NCBI GenBank assembly: GCA_032718475.1
Contig: JAUCBJ010007854.1
Location: forward strand, 84,270-148,269
DNA length: 64,000 nucleotides
Direction of reading: 5' to 3'
Origin: Nemertoderma westbladi
Taxonomy: Eukaryota > Xenacoelomorpha > Nemertodermatida > Nemertodermatidae
Shown: positions 39,645-50,034 of the stretch, piece by piece
How the letters are laid out: the number at the start of each line of letters is the position of its first letter
Position numbering within the stretch: the stretch's first letter is position 1
The notes under the pieces: model-generated
Told to the model about the DNA's origin: nothing
Databases searched by the model: none
Seen by the model: only the letters and a program-made list of their open reading frames with translations
Program-made: the position numbers and the translations under genes

Positions 39645-40598
39645 GTGTTATGGGGCGTCCTCCAAGGAGACACACTTGCACCATTCTTGTTCATTATTGT
39701 GGTTGACTATGTTCTACGCATGTCCTTAGATCATCATAATGATGATGGGGTGATGATAACTCCACCTACTGGCTCCAGAAGTCGAGGAAATCCTGCCAAG
39801 TACCTAACTGATCTAGACTTTACTGATGACTTAGGAGTACTCTCAGAATCATTAGAGGGAGCCCAACGGCTCCTCCGCTCATTAGAACATGCTGCTTCTA
39901 GTGTTGGTCTTTTTATTAACTCCAGAAAGACCAACATTTTGACAGTCAACTTTGAAAGTCCCCAGCAAGTCTCTGATCGGATGAGCATAAGCTCAAAGGA
40001 TGGCATGCTTGAGCATGTGGACGACTTCCGTTACCTGGGATCATGGATCCGGAAGTCAGGTGATGACCTTCGCATACGTAAGGGAAAGGCATGGGCAGCC
40101 TTGAATAGGCTTTCCAGGATTTGGAAGTCACCGAGAATTAAGCGGAAACTTAAGGTCCGATTATTTAGAGCAGCAGTAGTTCCAGTACTCCTCTACGGGA
40201 GTCCATGCTGGGGTCTAACTGCTGAGGACACCAAATCTCTGGATGGCACATTCACAAGAATGCTACGCCAGGTTCATTGTGTCAAGTACAATGCACACAT
40301 CTCCATCCAGACACTATATAACATTGGAGGTGTCTCATTGGTTCCCCCAAGCTTGACACTAGAACAAAATCGCCTCCGCTATTCAGAACATTGCTTTCGC
40401 CGTGAGGACCAGCCAGTGCATAATCTTGTACTTTGGCAGCCTCATGGAGTGAATAAGCATGGGGGACAGCCCATGACTTTCTTGAGACGCATCTTAAAGG
40501 GCACTGGCCTTGAAGATGCGGATGATCTAGCAAATGTCATGGGTGATAGGGAGTTGTGGCGGTGCAATTTTGTTGACAAGCCGGCACAGCATTCTTAA
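39645..40598 (+). pseudogene. Reverse transcriptase fragment of LINE family 1 copy c
   Basis: Open frame of about 317 codons starting just before GVLQGDTLAPFLFII. The preceding codons of the open frame come from array B. It differs from copies b and d at about a dozen residues. The most notable change is in the catalytic motif: LDFTDDLGVL instead of LDFADDLGVL. Another cluster gives LRYSEHC in place of LRFAGHC. The frame is unbroken to the TAA at 40596-40598, but the fragment lacks the finger and motif A parts and cannot encode a working enzyme. More diverged than copies b and d, so probably an older insertion or a different subfamily. Confidence 0.85.
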
Positions 40599-40650
40599 AA
40601 ATGCAGCTGCAATGCAGCATGCCGATCCTAGTAGTAGTAGTAGTAGTAGT
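39645..40650 (+). mobile_element. LINE family 1, copy c: 5'-truncated, in array B
   Basis: A 1.0-kb copy on the plus strand starting at GTGTTATGGGGCGTCC, just before reverse transcriptase motif B, and ending in CCTAGTAGTAG with seven to eight TAG units. Both sides are array B. The array ends on the left after AAGACCATT and restarts on the right at AGTTGTGTGTGATAC, so up to 31 bp of the unit is present on both sides. That is much longer than the 11-12 bp of the other copies, and means either a long target-site duplication or a later exchange between units. Confidence 0.9.
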
Positions 40651-40689
40651 TGTGTGTGATACTAACAATAAGACCATTAGTAAAGGAAC
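40648..40689. repeat. Terminal unit of array B right of LINE copy c
   Basis: A single almost complete 44-bp unit after the (TAG)n tail, ending at AAAGGAAC, where unique sequence GATCGTCCCAGACG begins. This is the right border of array B and overlaps the end of candidate exon 1. Confidence 0.85.
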
Positions 40690-40875
40690 GATCGTCCCAG
40701 ACGAAGTGCAGTAATCGAATACATCATTAAAGATTTCCGGCGCCGTCGTATCTAAACTTTCACCAACAACATCGGCCATGGAATTGTACTTCCTAAAAAA
40801 AGACGTTTTACAACGTAAAATATCTAATACTGAAGACTCATTAGCAACATTAGTAAAAATAGTGAACTCTTTCAT
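40667..40875 (-). CDS. Candidate first coding exon of the unknown gene
   Basis: ATG at 40875 (minus strand), preceded by an in-frame TAA 21 nt upstream, opens a frame beginning MKEFTIFTNVANESS and continuing with ordinary mixed composition to TSSGTIVP, then LLMVL inside the last array B unit. The exon is proposed to end at TTATT|GTTAGT (40667/40666), leaving two bases. Exon 2 supplies the third. The hydrophobic end of this exon (IVPLLMVL) would then meet the hydrophobic start of exon 2 (MMIYYLFVL), giving one membrane-helix-sized stretch followed by basic residues. Total predicted protein about 571 residues. Nothing in it is recognised. The alternative is an unrelated short open frame; the array-borne donor is the weakest point. 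Confidence 0.42.
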
Positions 40876-42709
<1,834 letters not shown>

Positions 42710-42821
42710 TATTAAATTAATTTTTGTAATTTTCATATAAATTTATGCAATTGATGAAACGAAATGATTACGAAGCGAGAAAAAAAGCCTCTTTGATTTC
42801 TATTGAATATAAAAGATTAAA
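42710..42821. other. Unique AT-rich spacer
   Basis: Short AT-rich stretch between array C and the DNA transposon. It ends in the TAAA (42818-42821) that is repeated after the transposon. Confidence 0.6.
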
Positions 42822-42845
42822 GGGTCAGTCCATATCAAAACGACC
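42822..42845 (+). repeat. Left terminal inverted repeat of the DNA transposon
   Basis: Begins GGGTCAGTCCATAT and ends AAAACGACC. Pairs with 45618-45641 at all but one position. Confidence 0.85.
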
Positions 42846-43496
42846 AATGTTAAAAACCACTATGTCTTGGATCAGTCTAATTTTTGGAGAGATTGATGAT
42901 GGGTTTAAGATATGAAGAACAAAAAAAACATTTCTCAGAAATATTGAGTAGAAGTCAAGATATGACTATTTGAAAAATTCAAGTTTTCGCATGACCGCAT
43001 ACATTCGCGACATTATTTTATACGCCCTAATTTTAAAAAATCCAATTCAAATTGCTCTGTATGGGGTGTAAATTTTGTTATGGGGGTAATTTTCTGTGCT
43101 GAATCCGAAAATGTCATCAAAAATTTGAATTTTTAATGTTTTCTTGTGATATATTTTAAATTTCATTTTGTCCGCGACTGAAAAATTAAGGGTTTTCAGG
43201 GACATAAAAACATGTGTGGCACTGTCACTTAGATGATGAAACTTTCTATGCTAAACCACAACACTATTGTATTCGAAATTCTAAAACAAAATCTATGGGT
43301 ATTTGACAACTTCATTATAATATTTGTGTTCAAATATTTGTCTAAAAAAGTAACCGGGCGGTTAAATATGAAATGGTGATATCAACTGTAATAAGAAAAA
43401 AATAAAATATGAGCTGTATTAATCTGTGCTAGCAATTACAGTTGGATCAAATTAATAAATAAGAAAAAAATAGGTACAAAATAGGCAAAAAAATAA

Positions 43497-44996
43497 CTTG
43501 GTTTCTCCAAATTTTGCGAACTACGACCAAAGTGGTGTATTACAGTTTCAGATTATGGAGCACACAGTACCTGTGTTTGCCAAATACATCAGAACATGAA
43601 ACTGGTGTGTGAAGCACTTCCTTCCAATGTTTCGTATAAGGATTGTTTCAATAAAGCTGTTTGCGAACTAGACAATCGAGACTGTATGCTTCACAAATGC
43701 CAAAATTGCCCGGGTCTCCCTTCCCTTGTTTCTGCTCTTGAGCATGTATTTTCTGATAATGACATTGAATTGGATTCAGAAATTAAATATAGACAATGGA
43801 CCTCTAACTCTGAACTTGTTGTCAAGCTAAGCACTGTTGATGAGTTTATTGATTTTGCTTCTAAGCTAATTTATAATGCTTTGCCACATTCATTCATATC
43901 TAAAATGCAATCAGAAAGGCTTTCAAAGTTAAAAGAATAACTATCATCCTCAGACTGCATAATCCTCTTAGACTTTGCTGAGAATTACAGTTTTGTTTGT
44001 CAAGATGCTGTCCAAGAGTATCACTGGGACAACACACAGGCAGCAGTTCATCCTTTTGTTGTTTACCTTAAAGATCCAAGTTCAACAAAATTGGTGTCCT
44101 ACAGTTACTGTGTAATTAGTGATGAGAGAGATCATGGAGTAGGCACTGTACATACATTTCTAAGCACATTAATGCGCCATATAAAGAATCAGTTTCCCCA
44201 AATTCAAGGTACAGTTCATTACTTTTCTGATGGTTCTTCGCAACAGTATAAGAATTGTAAAAACTTTACAAACCTTTGTATGCACCAAGCAGACTTTGCT
44301 ATAGAAGCTGAGTTGAATTTTTTTGCCTCATCCCATGGGAAAAGTACTTGTGATGGCATAGGAGAAACCACCAAAGGGTTGGTTGCCAGGGCTAGTTTGC
44401 AGGCAACAAGTGATAGTCAGATATTAACTCCAGCAGATATGTTTAAATGGTTAAACACAAATGTCAAAAATGTCCACTACTTTTATATTTCTAAAGAAGA
44501 AGTTGCACAACATACTTCTAAAATAGCTTCAAGACTTACTGATGCAGCAACAGTATCTGGCACACGGAGTCATCATAAATTTGTTCCTATTGCAGGAGAT
44601 TCGAATCATCTAAAAATGTTTAGAATTTCTGCTGATTCTGACTTCACCATCGTGTCACCTACATCATATTTGTCACCATTTTCAGCTGAGGTAGATATAG
44701 GAACAGGAAAGTGGGTTTCAGTAATATATGATAAGGCCTGGTACTTAGGAATTGTAGAAGATCATTCTGACGAATATAATGATATATATGTCACATTCAT
44801 GCACCAAGCACAACAATCCTCTAAACTAAACTGGAAATGGCCTGCACAGAAGGATGAGTGTTGGGTTCCAAAATATCATATAATAAAAGGTATTGATGCA
44901 CCCCTACTAACTAGCATTAGTGGTAGAATATACCAAATTCCAAGCGATGAAGTGGAATGTATTGAAAAAATGGCTTCTCTCAAAAATCGTATTTAA
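43497..44996 (+). pseudogene. Transposase-like protein with one internal stop codon
   Basis: One reading frame runs from just after a stop at 43494 to the TAA at 44996. It is broken by a single in-frame TAA at 43938-43940; sequence on both sides reads as one protein. Conserved-looking motifs in order: FCELRPKWC, CVCQIHQN (a possible Cys/His metal site), LLDFAENYSF, HYFSDGSSQQYKN and FFASSHGKSTCDGIG. The aspartates of LDFAEN and FSDG are the best candidates for catalytic acids of an RNase-H-fold transposase. This motif set matches a protein type I associate with DNA transposons of many invertebrates, but I cannot name the superfamily with confidence. The N-terminal part before LGFSKF is missing or in another exon. 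With the stop codon this copy is probably non-autonomous. Confidence 0.72.
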
Positions 44997-45617
44997 ATTA
45001 GCTTAAATGGAAGCAATATATCCAACTAGAGTACCTAATGGTCACATTAGGTCTGCCAGAATGTTAAAGAAGGCAAATCAACTGATAAATTCTTCTCGCG
45101 ATCCTTCGCGATTACTCAAAAAACGGTATTTTTGATCTGTGATAGAATTTAAAGATGTCATATACCCAGGAATTTTAATGGTTCAATGAAATAACTATAA
45201 TGTAGTAACGATACACACCAAGTTTCAGCTTTGTAGTAGCAGTGCCACATTGGTAGTTCTAGGCCTTTCTTTGGCTATCGCGAAAGAAAAAAAATTGCCG
45301 ATTACAGCACTTTATCTTTCGAATTTTCCCTTTTTGTGGTCATTTTTGAGATCAGCACCACAAATATACCCCATAACCAATTTTTCATGCCTTTAGAGTT
45401 CCCTTATAGTCTATTGTGTACTAGAAGACTCCAAAAGTACCAATGCGATAGATGCCGCGAGCGCCCGAAAACTCTAAATTTCAAATACTGATATCTCAGC
45501 TTCTAATGAATATTTTTGACTCATTTTACTTTTAAATTTCATTGCATATGTTTATATTCATTATGTAAAAAAATTTAGTCAAACTGGCCATGTTGGGTTT
45601 TTCAGATTTACCATTTT

Positions 45618-45641
45618 GGTCGTTTTCATATGGACTGACCC
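45618..45641 (-). repeat. Right terminal inverted repeat of the DNA transposon
   Basis: Ends ATATGGACTGACCC on the plus strand, the inverse of the left end, and is followed by the TAAA duplication. Confidence 0.85.
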
Positions 45642-45913
45642 TAAAGTGGTTTTGGGCTTTCCCATAGGCCTACCATAATTAATATACTGTATTACTGTAA
45701 CTAATAGAAAAATCCTTCCCACCACTACTAACTATGTATCTCTGGCGGTTCTGCGGTGGTTTCGAGAAAAGCGTAAAATATAATAGCATTTAAAATGCGA
45801 ATAGGCCTACTACAGTTGTTCTATCGATATCAAATAAAGTATTATATTCCTTTGGAATCCAATGGAATGGATGAAGGCGACAACTGATTATTCTAAAAAT
45901 AAGTCAACCGCGA
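45642..45913. other. Unique spacer
   Basis: AT-rich DNA between the transposon and a LINE relic. No gene or repeat recognised. Confidence 0.5.
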
Positions 45914-46096
45914 GATATTGCCACTGCATTTAATTCTCATTTTGGTTCAATTGGCCCAACGCTAGAAAAGGCTATACCGATATCCAACCGGTCTCCAACA
46001 AGATATATAAATAAAAAACACCCCAAATCATTTTCACTAATCGGTACTTGTACCACTGAGATATCCCTTTTTATTCTAGAATATATCAATAAATAA
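45914..46096 (+). pseudogene. Relic of a Jockey-group LINE ORF2 (linker region)
   Basis: A 60-codon frame beginning DIATAFNSHFGSIGP and containing RSPTRYINKKHPKSF. It matches the part of the intact LINE ORF at 53677-56978 that lies between endonuclease and reverse transcriptase (there IANILNTHFATIGP and RSPLRYINRNQPNSF), at clearly lower identity. It stops at TAA 46094-46096. Both borders are lost. A fragment of a related but different and older element. Confidence 0.72.
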
Positions 46097-46159
46097 ATTC
46101 GTGAATCCGGAATCTATAGATTCCTATAGCTGTAGCAATAGCTGACTGCTGAATAGGCC

Positions 46160-46381
46160 TACCTTTTAATTTTAACCGTACCGTACACGCGTACTTTGAG
46201 TTGGCGCCGGTCTTACTCCGGGTCGCCCTTCAAGCTATTGCCCCCTCCACCAACTAATCGTCTCCCAAAGACAGAAAGAAAGATCACGCGTAGAACGAAC
46301 CGGGAGGTCAGAAGTGATCCCTACCAGCCCACAGCCAGTCTGCAAAGCTGCCAGATGACTTCAAATCGTAATAATTCATTA
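46160..46381 (+). pseudogene. Decayed LINE (host element) ORF1, first part
   Basis: Open plus-strand sequence rich in Arg, Pro and Ser (SWRRSYSGSP, then LPKTERKITRRTNRE) ending at the target site ATAATTCATTA, where the family 2 LINE is inserted. After the insertion the sequence resumes at 48508 in the matching codon phase. No ATG is visible close to a good start, and an in-frame TAG lies at 46154. Interpretation as the N-terminal, basic part of a LINE ORF1 rests on the downstream part (48508-49090), which is more recognisable. Confidence 0.45.
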
Positions 46382-48496
46382 CTACTACTACTAGGTCGAT
46401 CGAACTCGGACAGTGGAAATGAGATCCTTCCAGGCTTCCCGATTCTCCATAGTTGTCGCAATTTCGTTTCTCCCAAGTTCAATATCCCTTTCAAGTTGAT
46501 CTATATGTTATGGCCGGTCGTCCACGACTACGCTTTCCATAAGTTGGTTGCCAGAAAAGTAGATCTGGTATGACCTCGTCTTTACTTCGCCAGCAGTGCC
46601 CACTGAATCTTAATCTGCGTTCACGGAGGGTGGTTGATACAGGTGGTATTGTACCATAAAGCTCGGCGTTTGTCATGTGTTGTCTCCAGCTGATGTTTAG
46701 GGCTGCCCTTAGTAGTCTTGTGTAGCAACCATCAATTCGTTGTTCAAGTGATTTAGTCAGTGTCCAGGTCTCACCCCCGTATAAAAATGCACTTTCCACT
46801 GTGGCTCGAAAGAACTTAATCTTCAGGTGCCTGGAGAGATCTGATTTCCAGATGGTATACATTTTTGATAGAGCTACCCAAGCCTTTGCCTTCCTAACTT
46901 CTATGTCCTTTTTGCTACTCTCTATCCATGATCCAAGGTACTGGAAGTCATCGACCTTCCTTAGTTGATTATTATCAATGGTTGTCAAATTTCCATCAAC
47001 ATTAAAGGTCATGAATTCGGTCTTGGTAGCATTTATATGCAATCCAACCTCCTTAGCAGCCCTCTCCACTTTATTTAGTAGAAGCTGTGCATCTGCTAGC
47101 GTATTAGAGAGCAGGGCGATGTCATCCGCAAAGTCGGTGTCTGTGACTGTAGTTGCCAGATATCTACTACTTCTGCGTTCTTGAAGTGTGAATCCCAGAT
47201 CTTCACCCTTTGTGGCCGTCCTCATTGCGTAATCCAGCACAATTACAAATAGTAATGGTGCTAGTGTGTCACCTTGCAGTACGCCAGCCAGGATTGAGAA
47301 AAACTCAGTTTCACCATCTGGTGAGAGTACCTGCGCTTCTGTGTCACAATATAACAATCCAATGCCAGCAACAATTACTTCTGGTATTCCATAAGCTCTT
47401 AGGATTTCAAGCATTTTACCTCTATGGATGGAGTCGAATGCCTTCTTGAAGTCCACAAAAGTCATGACTGCCGGGAGATTCTTTGACTTAATTCCTTCAA
47501 TCAGTCTCCGTAGTGCAAGTATCTGAGCTATTGTTGATCTACTTGGTCGAAATCCGTTTTGGCTCTTACGCAGTAGTTTCTCTATGTGAGGCCTAATCCT
47601 ATATAGAATCATTTTATTGTATATTTTGGCAGCTACCACAAGCAGACAGAACCCACGATAGTTTGTTGGTATGCCGAGGTCTCCTTTCTTGGGTAGAGGC
47701 TTTAGTTGACCTTTAGTCCAAATTGGTGGTGGCTTTTCCCCTTTTAACATCCGGTTGCAAACATTCAATAATGGTCTATTTAGCACTCCGGTTTTCCATA
47801 TCTCCGCTGGGATTTCATCTAATCCACTTGCTTTATTATTGGACATGCTTTTAATGCTTCTTTGGAGTTCGGCAGGTGTGAAGTCCCCTGTTTCTATAGG
47901 TAGTGTCTTGTCATATATTTTCCTTGTAGGATTGACCTCGATGTTTGGTGGCTGCCCAAGCAAGTTGCTGAAGTGATTTTTCCACTTCCCAACACGTTCT
48001 TCAGGACTATCGGCTTTGAGGCGCCCCTTTGCACAACTTTTCCGACCAGATACCTCATTTACAGTTTGCCAGGTAAGTCTTGATTGTTGCTGTATATGAG
48101 CAGTTGTAATTGCTTCAGTTTTATCCTGTATGTACTTTTCCTGGCTGATGTCCAATTTAAGATAGTCCTTAGCTTTCTCAACCTTGTTAATGTTTTCGGT
48201 TGTTGGTTGTTCGGTTTTAACTTTGTAGGCTATCTTAAGATCTTCTCTCTTACAAGTAACCTCAGAGTTTTGCCATGGCACATACTGTTTTCGTTTAGGT
48301 TTCTGGGGGATATGCCTCTTAGCTGATTCCTTATGGGCTGTTATTATATTCCGGTATATTGAATCGGTGGATTGGTCTTCATCCATTGACTGAAGTGCTT
48401 CAAAACGGTTTTGAACTTCTACTGTATAAGCATCCTTTACAGAATTGTCAGTTCTGAGTTTCTCACAGTCATAGTTGATTTGCTTGCTTGTCCTGG
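46382..48496 (-). mobile_element. LINE family 2: 5'-truncated copy inserted in the ORF1 relic
   Basis: A 2.1-kb non-LTR retrotransposon read on the minus strand. The 3' side has (CTA)n at 46382-46394, i.e. (TAG)n in element sense, the same tail as family 1. An 11-bp target-site duplication, ATAATTCATTA, lies at 46371-46381 and 48497-48507. The 5' end lacks the endonuclease. It is related to family 1 in all reverse transcriptase motifs and in the C-terminal GHC-type region, but the proteins differ at most positions, so it is a separate family of the same group. Confidence 0.88.
46392..48496 (-). pseudogene. ORF2 of LINE family 2 (linker, reverse transcriptase, C-terminal region)
   Basis: The frame runs from KQINYDCEKLRTDN (the end of the endonuclease-reverse transcriptase linker, by comparison with this group) through TPAELQRSIKSM and ASGLDEIPAEIWK to reverse transcriptase: LPKKGDLGIPTNYRG, FVDFKKAFDS (motif A), GVLQGDTLAPLLFVI (motif B), TDFADDIALL (motif C) and INATKTEFMTFN. 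It continues to LRFSGHCWRSKDE and GKRSRGRPA. The frame is then lost at about 46495-46510 by a one-base shift: the main frame stops at 46491, while a neighbouring frame carries the family-typical ending ATTMENREAWKDL and stops at the first TAG of the (TAG)n tail. The longer open frame to 48626 includes about 130 bp of unrelated flanking DNA. All catalytic aspartates of the reverse transcriptase are present. Confidence 0.82.
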
Positions 48497-48507
48497 ATAA
48501 TTCATTA

Positions 48508-49090
48508 CCGGGTGCTTTACCGGATAATTCCGGGTCGGGTTCGGGTTCGAAAGGTGGAACCTCACGACTGAGCGTCTCGGGAGGAAAACAGAACTTGGGT
48601 GATTCCAGTACCGGAAATACCCGCACCGACAGAAGGATGCACCGAAGGCTAAGCCACCACGTCGTAACAAACGAAATGAGATCGCTTCAATCTCGCCAAA
48701 TCTAGCTCTTCTCTCAAAACAAATAAAAAATGAAGAGGCGGAACAGAGCAGACGAAAAACTAACATTGTTCTCAAAGGTTCCAAGCCAAGCGCCGACGAC
48801 AAACAGGTAGTGTTAGATATAGCTGACGAACTGGGTGTCGAACTAGACGAACTGAGTGATTAAAACTAAACGAGTCGGGCAGCTGCGAGACAATCAAAAT
48901 ACACAACCAATCATTGTCACTCTTTCTACAGAGAAGCACGAGATATTGTTGAAGAGGGCTCGCAATCTCCGCAAGTCGTCGCATTACAGAGATATATATA
49001 TATCGCCCGACTACACGCCAGCGGAAAGCAAACATCAATATTCTCTCCAGCAGGAACGGCGCTCCATGCAGCAGATCCGAATATAGACTG
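48508..49090 (+). pseudogene. Decayed LINE (host element) ORF1, second part (RRM/C-terminal-domain-like)
   Basis: Plus-strand sequence with two frame changes. The first stretch (PGALPDNSGSGSGS) continues the frame of 46160-46381. A second frame from about 48610 carries basic KPPRRNKRNE, then SPNLALLSKQIKNEEAEQ and TNIVLKG, and stops at 48861. A third frame from 48856 carries RVGQLRDNQNTQPIIVTLST, LLKRARNLRKSSHYRD and IYISPDYTP followed by a charged end. The pattern of a beta strand (IVLKG), a basic RVG, then RPIIV, a run of LKRARNLR and IYISPDLT is typical of the RNA-binding ORF1 proteins of CR1/Jockey/L1-type LINEs. Frame changes mean it is not functional. The endonuclease at 51970-53262 on the same strand is likely its ORF2. 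Confidence 0.6.
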
Positions 49091-49299
49091 GATTATCCGC
49101 AGCACTGCTGTAGTAGACTCGGTGACTGTCAACCGCCCCAACACACATGGCTCCCGTCAACGTCAGTCGACAAGTGCCAACACTCAGAACAAGATCCAAG
49201 GGTTGCCTAAACAATCATTAATTGTAATTGATGAGTCGAGGCGGGTGGTCTGAGTATTGCCTAAATGCCCAGAACCGACGTGCTCCTATCTTATTCAAA
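49091..49299. other. Sequence between ORF1 relic and array D
   Basis: Non-repetitive stretch with no clear open frame of its own, plausibly the ORF1/ORF2 junction of the decayed LINE. An open frame from 49265 runs from here into array D. Confidence 0.4.
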
Positions 49300-50034
49300 C
49301 TCCGAGGGTTGCGGGTCGGTCTCCTCCAGCTCCGATGGTTGTGGGCCGGTCTCCTCTAGCTCCGAGGGTTGCGGGTCGGTCTCCTCCAGCTCCGATGGTT
49401 GCGGGCCGGTCTCCTCTAGCTCCGAGGGTTGCGGGTCAGTCTCCTCCAGCTCCGATGGTTGCGGGCCGGTCTCCTCTAGCTCCGAGGGTTGCGGGTCGGT
49501 CTCCTCCGGCTCCGAGGGTTGCGGGCCAGTCTCCTCTAGCTCCGAGGGTTGCGGGTCGGTCTCCTCCAGCTCCGAGGGTTGTGGGTTGGTCTCCTCCAGC
49601 TCCAAGGGTTGCAGGCCGGTCTCCTCCAGCTCCGAGGGTTGCGGGTCGGTCTCCTCCGGGTCTGAGGGTGGCGGGTCGGTCTCCTCCAGCTCCGAGGGTT
49701 GCGGGTCGGACTCCTCCAGCTCTGAGGGTTGCAGGTCGGTCTCCTCCAGCTCCGAGGGTTGCGGGTCGGTTTCCTCCGGGTCTGAGGGTTGCGGGTCGGT
49801 CTCCTCCGGCTCTGAGGGTTGCGGGTCAGCCTCCTCCGGGTCTGGGGGTTGCGGGTTGGTCTCCTCCAGCTCTGAGGGTTGCGGGTCAGTCTCCTCCGGC
49901 TCCAAGGGTTGCGGGTCGGTCTCCTCCGGGTCTGGGGGTTGCGGGTCAGTCTCCTCCGGGTCTGAGGGTTGCGGGTCGGTCTCCTCCGGCTCCGAGGGTT
50001 GCGGGTCGGTTTCCTCCGGGTCTGAGGGTTGTGG
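49300..50034. repeat. Array D, left part: 30-bp minisatellite
   Basis: About 25 units built from CTCCGAGGGTTGCGGGTCGG and TCTCCTCCAG, with variants CCGGCTCC, CCGGGTCTG and GTTGTGGG. GC-rich and strongly G/C-skewed between strands. Period 30 keeps all frames open and yields ten-residue repeats (RVAGRSPPAP, GCGSVSSSSE; PQPSEPEETD on the other strand). It ends at GAGGGTTGTGG (50024-50034), the target site of LINE copy d, and resumes at 51801. Confidence 0.95.

Larger units (their letters stand above)
4325..40666 (-). other. Candidate giant intron (36.3 kb) made almost wholly of minisatellite DNA
   Basis: If exon 1 (40667-40875) joins exon 2 (4246-4324), everything between is intron: 59 bp of unique sequence next to the acceptor, array A, array B and three LINE copies. 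The proposed donor on the minus strand is TTATT|GTTAGTATC at 40666, inside the last unit of array B. The acceptor is TTTACAG at 4325. Exon 1 ends with two bases of a codon and exon 2 begins with one, so the phase is compatible (a one in three chance). Other exons inside the arrays are not visible. This is inference from sequence signals. Confidence 0.4.
42822..45641 (+). mobile_element. DNA transposon, 2.8 kb, with terminal inverted repeats and TAAA duplication
   Basis: The left end GGGTCAGTCCATAT, then one mismatch, then AAAACGACC is repeated in inverse orientation at the right end (45618-45641), giving about 24 bp of terminal inverted repeat with one difference. TAAA flanks both sides (42818-42821 and 45642-45645), consistent with a 4-bp target duplication. 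A transposase-like frame on the plus strand occupies the middle; the rest is AT-rich and non-coding. A 4-bp duplication with a protein of this kind suggests a Sola-like superfamily, but this assignment is from memory of the family features and is not proven. Confidence 0.85.

Noticed and set aside
40537-40666. C-terminal extension of the 40875 frame through the (TAG)n tail into LINE copy c
   Set aside because: The frame runs antisense through the LINE tail (a run of Thr) and has no coding character there. An exon end in the last array B unit is more plausible.
48497-48802. N-terminal part of the long minus-strand frame (to 48626) as part of the family 2 LINE protein
   Set aside because: The target-site duplication at 48497-48507 shows the element ends there. 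Upstream codons come from the host ORF1 read antisense.
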